Positions 25,852 through 34,554 of a stretch of 64,000 nucleotides of DNA are shown piece after piece. The stretch's first letter is position 1, and every line of letters starts with the position of its first letter. The notes under the pieces were generated by a model. That model had not been told where the DNA came from and did not search any database. It worked only from the letters and a program-made list of their open reading frames with translations. The position numbers and the translations under genes were made by a program. Source of the stretch: Cryptosporangium minutisporangium (GTDB lineage Bacteria; Actinomycetota; Actinomycetes; Mycobacteriales; Cryptosporangiaceae); contig NZ_BAAAYN010000043.1 in assembly GCF_039536245.1 (NCBI RefSeq), forward strand, positions 1 through 64,000. The letters run 5' to 3'.

Positions 25852-26941
25852 GCTCGTCTGGCGGGAGCCGATCCCGACCAGAACGATCACCAGCGAATCC
25901 GCCGCCGAGGCGCCCGCCGCCGACCCACCCGAAGCGGCGGCTCCCGGCAGAGCTGACCGGCCCACCGGGGAACTGTCCGGGACGCTGCCGTCGCACCGGG
26001 TGCTGACGCTCGGCGACATCGCGGGCCGGGAGAGCGGCGGTCTGGTCGTGCTGCTGGTCGCGGTCGGCGCCTTGACGCTGGCCAGCGACACGTTCCTCAC
26101 CGCGGGCAACCTCTCCAACCTCGCCAGGCAGGTCGCGATCTTCGGCATCATCGCGGTCGGCCAGCTGCTGGTGATCCTCACCGCAGGCATCGACCTCTCG
26201 GTCGGCTCTGTGTTGGGGCTGTCCGGCGCGGTCACCGCACAGCTGCTGGTCGCCGGCTGGCCGGTCATCGCGGCGATCGCCGCCGGCGTCGCGATCGGGA
26301 CCGCCCTGGGGCTCGTGAACGGCCTGCTGGTCACCCGCGCCATGCTGCCCCCGTTCATCGCGACGCTCGGCATGCTCGGCATCGCCCGCGGCGTCGTCCT
26401 GGTGATCACCGACGCGAAGACCGTCCAAGGGCTGCCGACCGGGTTCCAGGAGATCGCCAACGGCACGGTGCTCGGCATCCCGAACTTGCTGCTGATCGCC
26501 GCCGCCGTGGTGATCGCGGTGTGGTTCATGCTGACTCGAACGGTGTTCGGCCGGTACATCTACGCGGTCGGGTCGAATCCGGAGTCGGCGCGTCTCGCCG
26601 GTGTTCCGGTGACCGCGGTGACGATCGCCGTGTACGCGATCTCCGGGCTGCTCGCCGGGTTGGGCGGCGTACTGCTCACGTCCCGGCTCGGCGCGGGTAT
26701 TCCGACCGCAGGGACCGGCTTCGAACTCAACGCGATCGCGGCCTGCGTGATCGGTGGCGCCAGCCTGTTCGGCGCCAAGGGCGGGGCGTTGGGCGCGGCG
26801 ACCGGGGCGCTGATCATGGGCGTGCTGAACAACGGCGGCAACCTGCTCGCGATCAACGCGTTCTACCTGCAGATCGCGATCGGCGTCCTGATCCTGGTCG
26901 CGGTGGGCTTCGACCAGTGGAACAGCCGAGCCCGCGCCTGA
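25841..26941 (+). CDS. Sugar ABC transporter permease (RbsC type)
   Basis: 366 residues from ATG 25,841 (AGGGAGA upstream), overlapping the ATPase gene by 11 bases. A cytoplasmic Pro/Ala-rich N-terminus (~60 residues) precedes eight to ten membrane helices. Family signatures are VGQLLVILTAGIDLSVGSVL, PPFIATLGMLGIARGVVL, YAVGSNPESARLAGV and the late CVIGGASLFGAKGGALGA. It forms the membrane channel of the importer with the two preceding genes. Confidence 0.92.
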   Translation: MVPKLVWREPIPTRTITSESAAEAPAADPPEAAAPGRADRPTGELSGTLPSHRVLTLGDIAGRESGGLVVLLVAVGALTLASDTFLTAGNLSNLARQVAIFGIIAVGQLLVILTAGIDLSVGSVLGLSGAVTAQLLVAGWPVIAAIAAGVAIGTALGLVNGLLVTRAMLPPFIATLGMLGIARGVVLVITDAKTVQGLPTGFQEIANGTVLGIPNLLLIAAAVVIAVWFMLTRTVFGRYIYAVGSNPESARLAGVPVTAVTIAVYAISGLLAGLGGVLLTSRLGAGIPTAGTGFELNAIAACVIGGASLFGAKGGALGAATGALIMGVLNNGGNLLAINAFYLQIAIGVLILVAVGFDQWNSRARA

Positions 26942-26999
26942 CCTCTGATCGGTTTTCCGATCCGTCTTTAATGTTCGTAATTGTGGTTATTGTGCTTTC

Positions 27000-29960
27000 A
27001 TGAGGGAGGGGCGCGGCCTGCACTGGCGCGTGGGCGCGGTTCGCTGGGGTGCCGCGATGCTCACGGCCGTGATCGTCATCGCGGTGGCTGTTTTCGCCGC
27101 CGCACTCGCCTCCCACCTCAGCCAGCGGACGCGCGAGCAGGAGGCGCGGGCCCAGACCGTCGTCGTCGCGAACCGCCTGGAACGCCAGGTCGACCACTAC
27201 ATCGAGGCGCTGCGCGGGATCGCGGCCTGGGTCCGGACCGACGGCTGGCCCACCCGCCCCGAGTACCACCGGTACGCGAGCTCGGTCGCGGTCCGGAGCC
27301 GGTACCCCGGCATCCAGGTGATCGGGGTGGCGCAGTACGTCGACGCCGCGCAGCGGGCGAGCTTCACCCGGGCGGCGGCGGCCGACGCGGCGCGCGCGGC
27401 ACTGAGCTACCCGGAGTTCCGGATCAAGCCCGCCGGTACCGGCGACGCGTTGCCGATCAGCTACCTCGACCCGGTCGGCGGCAACGAGGCCGCGCTGGGT
27501 CTCGACTTCCTGAGCGAACCGCGTCGCCGGGCCGCGGCGCTGGCCGCCCGCGACCTCGCGTCCCCGCGGCTCACCGCACCCACCACGCTGGTGCAGGAGA
27601 CCGGCACCCAGCAGGGTGCCCTGGTCATGGTGCCGGTCTACCGCACCGCGACCATTCCGAGCACGGTCGCCGAACGCCGGGCCGCGTTCGACGGCGTGAT
27701 CTACGCGGCGTTCCGGATGGGGGACCTCACCGCAGGCGTGCTCGGCGCGGATGCCGACCGGCTGTGGCTGGACGACGTCGGAGCGGCCGCCGGAGCCCGT
27801 GTCCTCCATGCACCGGAGGACCGGAGCAGCCCACCCCGCAGCGCGCAGGAGTCCCACCTGCGGATCGCGGGACGCGACTGGCGCGTCCGGTTCGACGCGA
27901 AGCCGAACCTCGGCCCGGTGGCTCGCTACGGACCGCTCGGGGTAGCGGTCAGCGGCGTCGCGGTGGCCATGCTGGCCGGTGCGCTCCTGCTGGCTCTGAC
28001 GTCCACCCGGGCGCGGGCGCGGTCACTCGCGGTCTCGATGACCGCGGAGCTGCGTTCGGTGACCGACACCGCGACGGACGCCATCGTCACGGTTGACCAC
28101 ACCGGGCACGTCACCGCGTGGAACCGGGGCGCCGCCCGGATGTTCGGCATCGAGCCGGGTGCGATCCTCGGTGCGCCGCTCGGCCGCGTCGTTCCCGGCG
28201 GATTGGCCGCACTCATCACCCACCCCCCGTCGGCTGACTTCCACCCCGACCCGGTCGTCGAGCTGGACGCCACCCGGGCGGACGGCACCGTGCTGCACGT
28301 CGAGGCGTCGGTATCGACCTGGGACAGCCCACGCGGCCTGTTCGCGACCGCGATTCTTCGTGACGTGACCGAACGCCGCCGCGCCGAGGTTGCGGTCCGG
28401 CAGACCAACGACCTGCTCGAAGGTGTCCTTCGGGGCGCCACCGAGTGCGCGATCGTCGGCTGCGCCCCGAACGGCACGATCACGGTGTTCAACGAGGGCG
28501 CCCACCGGATGCTCGGCTACCGAGCCGAGGAGGTGGTGGGCAAGCCCGTGCTCGACGTTCTGCACGACTCGGCCGAGATGGCGGCGGTCGCCGAGGAGCT
28601 CGGGGTGGACGGTCCGGAGCAGGTCTTCCCGGCCCTGATGCAGAACGGCGCGCCGACCACCCGCGAGTGGACCTACGTCCGGGCCGACGGCTACAAGCTG
28701 CCGGTGCTGCTCACGGTCTCGACGGTGCGGAACGACCAGGGCGCCGTCGAGGGGTTCATCGGCATCGCGTTCGACCTGACCGAGGCCCACCGGATGGAGC
28801 GGGAGCGGGCCCGGCTGGCGCACCGGTTCGAGCAACTGCTGAACTGCTCCGGCGAGGGAATCTTCGGTCAGGACCGGAACGGCCGGATCACGTTCGTCAA
28901 CCGGCAGGCTGCTCGGCTGCTCGGCTGGGACGTCGACGATCTGATCGGGCGCGACGGGCACGAGGTCCTGCACCACCATCGGGCGGACGGCGCACCGTAC
29001 CCGGTCGACGACTGCCCGATCGTCCGTAGCGGCGCCGATGGCAACACCCGCCGAGTGGACACCGAGGTGTTCTGGCGGCGGGACGGCTCGTGGTTGCCGG
29101 TGGAGTACGTCGCCGCGCCGCTGCGCCGGGACGGCCAGATCGAAGGGGTGGTGGCCACGTTCGCGGACATCACCGACCGGAAACGGACCGAGCAGGCGCT
29201 GAAGGACGCGGTCGAGAGCGAGCGGGAGGCCGCGCGCCGGCTGCGGGAGATCGACCAGGTGCGCACGGATCTGGTGTCCACCGTGTCGCACGAGCTCCGG
29301 ACGCCGCTGACCAGCATCTCCGGCTACCTGGAGCTGCTGATGGACGGCGACGTGGGTCCGATCACCGGCGAGCAGGCGGCGATGGTCGAGGTCGCGCACC
29401 GCAGCTCGCAGCGGTTGTTGCTGCTGGTCGAAGACCTCCTCACGCTCTCCCGGATCGATGCCGGTGCGTTCAGCATCAAGCGGGACGACGTCGACCTCGC
29501 GATGTTGCTGTCGTCCGCGATCGGTGCGGTCGCCCCGCTGGCGGCGGCCCGCGAGCTGCGGCTGATCTCGGACGTCCCGGTGGATCTGGGGGTGGTCCGC
29601 GGGGACGCCTCCCACCTGGACCGGGTGTTGCTCAACCTGCTCTCCAACGGCGTCAAGTTCACACCGCCCGGCGGCACGGTCACGCTGGTCGGTCGGCGCG
29701 TCGGGGACGAGGCGGTGGTGACCGTGACGGACACCGGCATCGGCATCCCGGCGGAGGAGCAGAGCCGGCTGTTCGACCGGTTCTTCCGCTCCTCCAACGC
29801 GATGGACGAGGCGATTCAGGGCACCGGCCTGGGGCTGTCGATCGTGAAGACGATCGTCGAGCACCACGGTGGCCGGATCACGGCGGAGTCCGCCGTCGGG
29901 AAGGGCACGACGATGACTCTGACGCTCCCCGTCCGCGCTCCCGTGCGCAGCGGAGCCTGA
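27000..29960 (+). CDS. CHASE-PAS sensor histidine kinase
   Basis: 986 residues. ATG 27,000 has no clear ribosome site and follows an unusually AT-rich 40 bases; a later start is possible. Helix 1 (~16-38) and helix 2 (~312-335) bracket an extracellular CHASE domain (~40-300; YPGIQVIGVAQYVD). Three PAS domains follow (~345-455, ~465-590 and ~600-735, with MFGIEPGAILG, MLGYRAEEVVG and LLGWDVDDLIG). Then come HisKA (STVSHELRTPLTSISGYLE, phosphorylated His764) and HATPase_c (NLLSNGVKFTPPGG, DTGIGIPAEEQ, GLGLSIVK). CHASE domains bind small extracellular ligands. No response regulator is adjacent, so its partner is elsewhere. Confidence 0.93.
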   Translation: MREGRGLHWRVGAVRWGAAMLTAVIVIAVAVFAAALASHLSQRTREQEARAQTVVVANRLERQVDHYIEALRGIAAWVRTDGWPTRPEYHRYASSVAVRSRYPGIQVIGVAQYVDAAQRASFTRAAAADAARAALSYPEFRIKPAGTGDALPISYLDPVGGNEAALGLDFLSEPRRRAAALAARDLASPRLTAPTTLVQETGTQQGALVMVPVYRTATIPSTVAERRAAFDGVIYAAFRMGDLTAGVLGADADRLWLDDVGAAAGARVLHAPEDRSSPPRSAQESHLRIAGRDWRVRFDAKPNLGPVARYGPLGVAVSGVAVAMLAGALLLALTSTRARARSLAVSMTAELRSVTDTATDAIVTVDHTGHVTAWNRGAARMFGIEPGAILGAPLGRVVPGGLAALITHPPSADFHPDPVVELDATRADGTVLHVEASVSTWDSPRGLFATAILRDVTERRRAEVAVRQTNDLLEGVLRGATECAIVGCAPNGTITVFNEGAHRMLGYRAEEVVGKPVLDVLHDSAEMAAVAEELGVDGPEQVFPALMQNGAPTTREWTYVRADGYKLPVLLTVSTVRNDQGAVEGFIGIAFDLTEAHRMERERARLAHRFEQLLNCSGEGIFGQDRNGRITFVNRQAARLLGWDVDDLIGRDGHEVLHHHRADGAPYPVDDCPIVRSGADGNTRRVDTEVFWRRDGSWLPVEYVAAPLRRDGQIEGVVATFADITDRKRTEQALKDAVESEREAARRLREIDQVRTDLVSTVSHELRTPLTSISGYLELLMDGDVGPITGEQAAMVEVAHRSSQRLLLLVEDLLTLSRIDAGAFSIKRDDVDLAMLLSSAIGAVAPLAAARELRLISDVPVDLGVVRGDASHLDRVLLNLLSNGVKFTPPGGTVTLVGRRVGDEAVVTVTDTGIGIPAEEQSRLFDRFFRSSNAMDEAIQGTGLGLSIVKTIVEHHGGRITAESAVGKGTTMTLTLPVRAPVRSGA

Positions 29961-29980
29961 CGAGTCGTCCACGTCGTCAG
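29957..29980. terminator. Short hairpin spanning two convergent stops
   Basis: CTGACGA (29,957-29,963) pairs with TCGTCAG (29,974-29,980). Both arms contain the stop codons of the convergent kinase and DUF62 genes, and only 16 bases separate the two reading frames. Confidence 0.4.
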
Positions 29981-30756
29981 ACCGCGGAGAGCCTGACCAC
30001 CTCGCCAGCACCCACGCCGAGGCGGGCGGTGGCGCTGCCCTGGTTGACGGCTAGGGCGGGGCGACCGGTCGAGTCGACGAGTAGCACCAGGGCGCCGTGC
30101 GGCACGTCGCCGAACGTCTCACCGCGCGCCACGACGATCGCCTGCTGGGCGGCGTCCAGCACCTGGACGGACGGGCCGAGCGACGCCAGGTCGGCCGCGG
30201 TGGCCGCGAGTTGTAGCGAGCCGAACCGGTCGACGGACCGGACCTCCGCCTCCAGCCAGCCGGGGCCAGACCTCGTCACCGGCGAGGGCAGCCGGAGCAG
30301 CGTCGACACGTCCACCGACGGTCCCAGCGCCGCCAGCGAGGTGCCGGACGCCAGGCGGGCCGCGGCCGGCATGAACAGGTCGCGGCCGTGGAACGTGCGG
30401 GCCGGCGTCGAGTCGGTCAGCTCGACCGCGGCGGTCGCTCCGCCGAGCGCGTGGGCGGCCGGGAGCAGCAGGCCATTGTCCGGCCCGACCAGCAGCCCTT
30501 GCGGTGCTTCGACCGCCACTGCGCGCCGGCTCGTGCCCACGCCGGGATCGACGACCGCGACGTGCACGGTTCCGTCCGGCAGGTAGGGGACGGCGTCGGC
30601 GAGCACCGCCGCTCCGCGTCGCACGTCGGCGAGCGGCACCAGGTGGGTGACGTCGATGATGCGGACGCCCGGCGCGGTGCGGAGTGCGACGCCGTGACAG
30701 ATCGCGACGAACGCGTCCGACGAGCCGTAGTCGGTGGTGAACGAGATGTGCCGCAT
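29977..30756 (-). CDS. SAM hydroxide adenosyltransferase (DUF62)
   Basis: 259 residues. This is a DUF62 protein of the fluorinase/chlorinase fold: FTTDYGSSDAFVA (7-19), DVTHLVP, VVDPGVGT (~69-76), GPDNGLL (~91-97), TFHGRDLFMPAAA and a C-terminal small domain with VLLVDSTGRPALAVNQGSA. The family hydrolyses S-adenosylmethionine to adenosine and methionine with water as nucleophile; the halogenase-specific insertions are not evident. It starts three bases after the SoxR stop, with its GAGG site in the SoxR 3' end, so the pair is an operon. A physiological link between SAM hydrolysis and redox control is not established. Confidence 0.88.
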   Translation of the reverse strand: MRHISFTTDYGSSDAFVAICHGVALRTAPGVRIIDVTHLVPLADVRRGAAVLADAVPYLPDGTVHVAVVDPGVGTSRRAVAVEAPQGLLVGPDNGLLLPAAHALGGATAAVELTDSTPARTFHGRDLFMPAAARLASGTSLAALGPSVDVSTLLRLPSPVTRSGPGWLEAEVRSVDRFGSLQLAATAADLASLGPSVQVLDAAQQAIVVARGETFGDVPHGALVLLVDSTGRPALAVNQGSATARLGVGAGEVVRLSAV

Positions 30757-30759
30757 CAG

Positions 30760-31224
30760 TCAGGCCTCCTCGCCCACCGGGTCGCGGAGCAGGCGCGGCA
30801 GGTAGACGGCGCCCGGACCGGCTGGAGCGGCCCGGTCGCCGGGGTTCGAGAGCCGGCACCGCTGCAGCGAGAGGCATCCGCAGCCGATGCACGAGTCGAG
30901 CCCGTCACGTAACGCCGCCAGCGCCGCGATCTGATCGTCGAGCCGGCTGCGCCAGGCGCGGGACAGCCGCGTCCAGTCGGACCTGGTCGGCGTCCGTCCG
31001 GCCGGGAGCGTGGCGAGCGCCGCGCGAACCTCCTCGAGGCTCAATCCGACGTGCCGAGCGGCCCGGATGAACGCCAGCCGCCGCAGCACCGACCGGTGGT
31101 ACCGCCGCTGATTGCCGCTGGTGCGGGTGGCCTCCAGCAGCCCCACCCGCTCGTAGTACCGCAGCGCGGACGGCGCGTGTCCGCTGCGGTGTGCCACCTC
31201 GCCCATCGTCAGCAGGTCGGACAT
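30760..31224 (-). CDS. soxR: Redox-sensitive MerR-family activator SoxR
   Basis: 154 residues from ATG 31,224 (GGGGAGGG upstream). A MerR helix-turn-helix (LTMGEVAHRSGHAPSALRYYERVGLL, split over ~5-30) is followed by a dimerisation helix. The [2Fe-2S] cluster motif CIGCGCLSLQRC is complete (C-x2-C-x-C-x5-C). In actinomycetes SoxR responds mainly to redox-cycling compounds and activates oxidoreductase and pump genes. The divergent SDR gene is the obvious target here, and a symmetric site lies between them. Confidence 0.93.
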   Translation of the reverse strand: MSDLLTMGEVAHRSGHAPSALRYYERVGLLEATRTSGNQRRYHRSVLRRLAFIRAARHVGLSLEEVRAALATLPAGRTPTRSDWTRLSRAWRSRLDDQIAALAALRDGLDSCIGCGCLSLQRCRLSNPGDRAAPAGPGAVYLPRLLRDPVGEEA

Positions 31225-31242
31225 GACCCTCCCCAGAGCTTG

Positions 31243-31262
31243 ACCTGAAGCCAACTTCACTT
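31243..31262. promoter_or_regulatory. Candidate SoxR box
   Basis: CCTGAAGCCAACTTCACTTT contains the dyad TGAAG-CCAA-CTTCA, the size and symmetry of the MerR/SoxR box (reference CCTCAAGTTAACTTGAGG). TTGACC at its left edge could be part of a SoxR-type promoter. It sits 19 bases upstream of soxR and about 105 upstream of the SDR gene. Confidence 0.45.
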
Positions 31263-31284
31263 TTTACCGTACAGGCATCGCGCT

Positions 31285-31351
31285 GAATTTTTCTCGACCG
31301 GCCGCTGCCGAGCTCACTCGACCTCGGAGAAGGCCGGAGCCCGAGAGGGTT
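31285..31351. repeat. Palindromic element, intergenic copy
   Basis: A ~67-base interrupted palindrome in the leader of the SDR gene. Its landmarks are GACCGGCC (31,296-31,303), a 22-base middle, GGAGAAGGCCGGAG (31,326-31,339) and a right end GAGGGTT. The same landmarks with the same 22-base spacing are found in reverse orientation inside the queA coding sequence at 32,504-32,570. The element begins 23 bases after the candidate SoxR box and ends 16 bases before the SDR start. Confidence 0.75.
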
Positions 31352-31367
31352 CCGAACGGAGGAAACC

Positions 31368-32072
31368 ATGCCTGTCGCCTTGATCACCGGCGCTTCCCGC
31401 GGGTTCGGCCGGGCTGCCGGCCTCGCTCTCGTCGCCCGCGGCTGGGACCTCGTCGTCGACGGCCGGGACAGCACCGCTCTCGACCGGGCCGTCGCCGAGC
31501 TGCGGAGCCGGGGCGGTCCGCACACCCAGGTGCTGGCCGTCCCCGGCGACGTCGCCGACCCGGCCCACCGCGAGGTGCTCGCTCGGGTCGTCGGCACGCT
31601 CGGCCCGATCGACCTGCTCGTCAACAACGCGAGCGCGCTCGGCCCGATGCCGTCGCTCGGCGACTATCCGCTCGACCGGCTCGAGTCGGTGTTCGCGGTC
31701 AACGTCCTCGCCCCGCTCGGGCTGATCCAGCTGCTGCTGCCGTCGCTGACCGCGGGCGGGGGCGTGGTCGTCAACGTCAGCTCGGACGCGGCGGTGGAGG
31801 CGTACCCGCAGTGGGGCGGGTACGGGGCGAGCAAGGCGGCGCTCGACCAGCTGTCCGCGGTGCTCGCGGTGGAGCGGTCCGATCTCCGGGTGTACGCGTT
31901 CGACCCCGGCGACATGCGGACCGCCATGCACCAGGAGGCGTTCCCGGGGGAGGACATCTCCGACCGTCCGGGGCCGGAGACCGTGGTTCCGGCGCTGCTC
32001 CGGTTGGTGGAGGAACGGCCGCCGAGCGGGCGGTACCGCGCCTCGGAGCTGCTGGCGGGGGTGGGAGCGTGA
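31368..32072 (+). CDS. Short-chain dehydrogenase/reductase, probable SoxR target
   Basis: 234 residues, with ACGGAGGAAACC before the ATG. SDR signatures: TGASRGFG (7-14), the NNAS segment in LLVNNASALGP, VVNVSSDAAVE for the catalytic Ser and YGASK for Tyr/Lys. The C-terminus is short. It is transcribed away from soxR and coupled to the queA gene by a GTGA overlap. Its substrate is not deducible. The leader carries a 67-base palindromic element that would fold in the mRNA. Confidence 0.88.
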   Translation: MPVALITGASRGFGRAAGLALVARGWDLVVDGRDSTALDRAVAELRSRGGPHTQVLAVPGDVADPAHREVLARVVGTLGPIDLLVNNASALGPMPSLGDYPLDRLESVFAVNVLAPLGLIQLLLPSLTAGGGVVVNVSSDAAVEAYPQWGGYGASKAALDQLSAVLAVERSDLRVYAFDPGDMRTAMHQEAFPGEDISDRPGPETVVPALLRLVEERPPSGRYRASELLAGVGA

Positions 32073-33178
32073 AGCCCCGGACGGTGTTCACTCTGCCAAC
32101 GGACGCCGAGGCAACCTCACCACCGGAGGCGCGGGGTCTGGCTCGGGACGAGGTGCGGCTGCTGGTCGCCGCACCGTCCGGGCTCACTTCGACGCGGTTC
32201 GCCGCACTGCCGGAGTTCCTGAAGCCCGGCGACCTCGTCGTCGTCAACATCTCCGGCACGCTGCCGGCCGCAGTGGACGGTCGTCGTCCGGACGGGACGC
32301 CGGTCGTCGTGCACTTCTCCGCACCGCGAGCGCGGGACAGCGGATGGACCGTGGAGCTGCGGCTCCCGGACGGCTCCGGTCCGGTGCTGGACGCCGCGGT
32401 CGGTGAGCGGATCGCGTTGCCGGACGGTGCTCACCTGACGCTCCGGACGCCCGCCGACACCCACCCGGCCGGGGTCCGGCTCTGGGCCGCGGACGTCGTA
32501 ATGAACCCTTTTCAACCTCCGGCCTTCTCCCCGGCTGAGCGACCTCAGCGAAGGCCGGTCGAAAAGAGTTCACTGGAGGGACCGGTGGAGGCCTGGTTGA
32601 ACCGGCACGGGCGCCCGATCACCTACGGCTACCTGCAGGGACGGTGGCCGCTGGCCGACTACCAGCCGGTGTTCGCCCGCGAGCCGGGCAGCGCGGAGAT
32701 GGCCAGCGCCGGGCGTCCGTTCACCGACCGGATGGTGACCGACCTGGTGACCCGCGGCATCGGAGTGGCGCCGATCCTGCTGCACACCGGCGTCTCGTCG
32801 CAGGATCTCGGGGAAGGACCGCAGACCGAGCGGTTCCGGGTGCCGGCCGCGACCGCCCGCCAGGTGGAGTTGGCGCGGCGCACCGGCGGGCGGGTCGTCG
32901 CGGTCGGGACGACCGTCACCAGGGCGCTGGAGAGCGCGGTCGACGCCGCCGGGCACGTCGTGGCGACCGAGGGCTGGACGGATCTGGTGATCGGGCCGGA
33001 TCACCCGGCGCGGGTGGTGAACGGCCTGGTGACCGGGTGGCACACACCGGAGGCGTCACACCTGTTACTGCTCGAAGCCGTCGCCGGTTCCGAGTTAGTC
33101 CAGACGGCGTACCGGGCCGCGGTCGCCGAGGGTTACCGCTGGCACGAATTCGGCGACAGCTGCCTGTTTCTTCCGTGA
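32069..33178 (+). CDS. queA: QueA-family S-adenosylmethionine:tRNA ribosyltransferase-isomerase
   Basis: 369 residues from GTG 32,069, which overlaps the SDR stop. The protein matches the QueA fold: FTLPTDAEATSPPEARG at the start, GDLVVVNISGTLPA, GRPITYGYLQ, RPFTDRMVTDLVTRGIGVAPILLHTGVSS, GGRVVAVGTTVTRALES, TDLVIGPDHPARVVNGLVTGWH and a C-terminal EFGDSCLFLP. Classical QueA transfers ribose from SAM to preQ1 in tRNA during queuosine synthesis; this is the divergent actinobacterial branch, so the exact reaction is less certain. Residues ~146-168 are encoded by a copy of a 67-base palindromic element placed in frame. Confidence 0.8.
   Translation: MKPRTVFTLPTDAEATSPPEARGLARDEVRLLVAAPSGLTSTRFAALPEFLKPGDLVVVNISGTLPAAVDGRRPDGTPVVVHFSAPRARDSGWTVELRLPDGSGPVLDAAVGERIALPDGAHLTLRTPADTHPAGVRLWAADVVMNPFQPPAFSPAERPQRRPVEKSSLEGPVEAWLNRHGRPITYGYLQGRWPLADYQPVFAREPGSAEMASAGRPFTDRMVTDLVTRGIGVAPILLHTGVSSQDLGEGPQTERFRVPAATARQVELARRTGGRVVAVGTTVTRALESAVDAAGHVVATEGWTDLVIGPDHPARVVNGLVTGWHTPEASHLLLLEAVAGSELVQTAYRAAVAEGYRWHEFGDSCLFLP
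32504..32570. repeat. Palindromic element inside the queA coding sequence
   Basis: Arms CCGGCCTTC (32,519-32,527) and GAAGGCCGG (32,550-32,558) pair perfectly. An inner GCTGAG-CGAC-CTCAGC stem and outer AACnCTTTTC / GAAAAGnGTT arms extend it to a ~67-base hairpin. It is the reverse-oriented relative of the element at 31,285-31,351. It encodes a Pro/Arg-rich segment between two conserved QueA blocks and keeps the frame. Confidence 0.8.
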
Positions 33179-33262
33179 TATCGGCCGGACGACTCGACCG
33201 GCGCCGGGGTGGCGTTCGACGGGCTCAACCGCCGCCGACGGCCGGGTCCTGCGCGGGTCGTT

Positions 33263-34339
33263 CTACGAGGCGGTGAGTGCGGTGTTCACTCGACGGGCGT
33301 GCAGGAGCCACCACCACCCGCTCAGCGCCGCCCCGACGCTGAACCCGAGCACCATGACCGCGAGTAGCCGCGCGATCAGCCCCGGCCACGGCACCGGCGG
33401 GACCGCGTGCGCGAACGTCGCGTAGTCGGGAAGTCCACCCAGCAACGCCAGGCACGCCCCGCCGAACGCGACCGCGAACGGCCCGGCCTCCCAGCCCCGG
33501 GCGGCGAGCACCGCGGCGGCCAGCGCGGCCAGTGACACCAGCACCCCGACGCCCTGCCCGGTGAGCGCCCCGGTGAGGATGCCGAAGCCGGTCGCGCCCT
33601 CGGTGATGGTGCGGCCGATCGCGTCGGCGAGTTCGGCCAGCGCGGCCACTCCCAAGGCACCGATGACGAGATGGCGCGCCGCCGGACGTCCGCGAAGGAA
33701 GTAGGCGGCCGCGAACAGGGCCGCAGCCACCAGCACGACGGCCACCCACCACAGCGGGGTGATCGGCGGTGGTTCGTACGCCAGCGTGCCGCTGACCGTG
33801 GTCTGGGTGCCCGCGACGACCAGAGCCGCCTTCCAGGACGCGATGCGGTGCGCCGAGTCCGGGTCGGCGGCGACCGCCGGCGGCGGGCTGGTGCTCATCC
33901 AGTGCGAGCGATGGTCGTGCCAGCGGACGACCGGCTCGGAGCCGACCTTCTTCCACTCCGGCGCGGCGGCGGTGTCGACGCGGGCGCTGGCCGGCACGGG
34001 GCTCTTGCCGTCGGCCGTGGCGTTGAGCCAGGTGGCCGGTGAGCGGGTATTGGTCCAGACGCCGTCCGGCGTGACCCGGAGGTACGGCTCGCCGGAGTAG
34101 CCGCGGATCTCGACGTCCGCGTCGGTGCGGCTGCGCAGTTCGAGCCGCGCGCCGTTCTCGACCACGCGCACCGTGACGTCCGGCGAGTCCGGGGTGACCG
34201 CCGTGATCGTGGTCCGGTAGTCGCTGGCGGAGGGCTTGGCGTCGGCGCTGTGTCCCCGAGCGGGCGAGGCGGTCACCGTGAGCAGCACGACCACCACCGC
34301 GAGGATCGCCGCCAGGCGGTGCGTGCGGGTTCGCTGCAT
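33263..34339 (-). CDS. Secreted-domain multi-pass membrane protein, unknown function
   Basis: 358 residues from ATG 34,339 (GGAGGTCGG about 11 bases upstream). A signal peptide (~1-30, ending SPARGHSA) leads to an extracellular ~150-residue domain rich in beta-strand patterns. This domain contains YLRVTPDGVWTNTRSPATWLNAT and a WHDHRSHWMSTSPP stretch with several His. Five or six membrane helices follow (from PPITPLWWVAVVLVAAALF to the C-terminus). The plan resembles exported copper-resistance or membrane-anchored surface proteins, but I do not recognise a named family. It is convergent with queA. Confidence 0.75.
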   Translation of the reverse strand: MQRTRTHRLAAILAVVVVLLTVTASPARGHSADAKPSASDYRTTITAVTPDSPDVTVRVVENGARLELRSRTDADVEIRGYSGEPYLRVTPDGVWTNTRSPATWLNATADGKSPVPASARVDTAAAPEWKKVGSEPVVRWHDHRSHWMSTSPPPAVAADPDSAHRIASWKAALVVAGTQTTVSGTLAYEPPPITPLWWVAVVLVAAALFAAAYFLRGRPAARHLVIGALGVAALAELADAIGRTITEGATGFGILTGALTGQGVGVLVSLAALAAAVLAARGWEAGPFAVAFGGACLALLGGLPDYATFAHAVPPVPWPGLIARLLAVMVLGFSVGAALSGWWWLLHARRVNTALTAS

Positions 34340-34554
34340 GTAAGGCCGACCTCCGAGCTGGGACACCACCCCTCCAGGATGACGCCCGTCCCGCGTCCCG
34401 CCACGTCCGGGTGGTGCCGCCGCTCGCGTCCGCGCTGGCCGACGCTCTGTTCTGCGAATGCGGAACATCTGCTGAACCGGACGCCGGGCCTTTCCGTGTG
34501 AAGGGCGTGGGCACCTCCGAAGCCCATCCGGGTGCGCCGGACTCAGGAGAACGA

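Noticed and set aside
23770-26559. 929-codon minus-strand frame through the ABC genes
   Set aside because: Low-complexity translation with no motif, fully covered by three well-supported + strand genes.
28023-30011. 662-codon frame opposite the histidine kinase
   Set aside because: No recognisable domain, and it overlaps the kinase's conserved HisKA and ATPase parts on the other strand.
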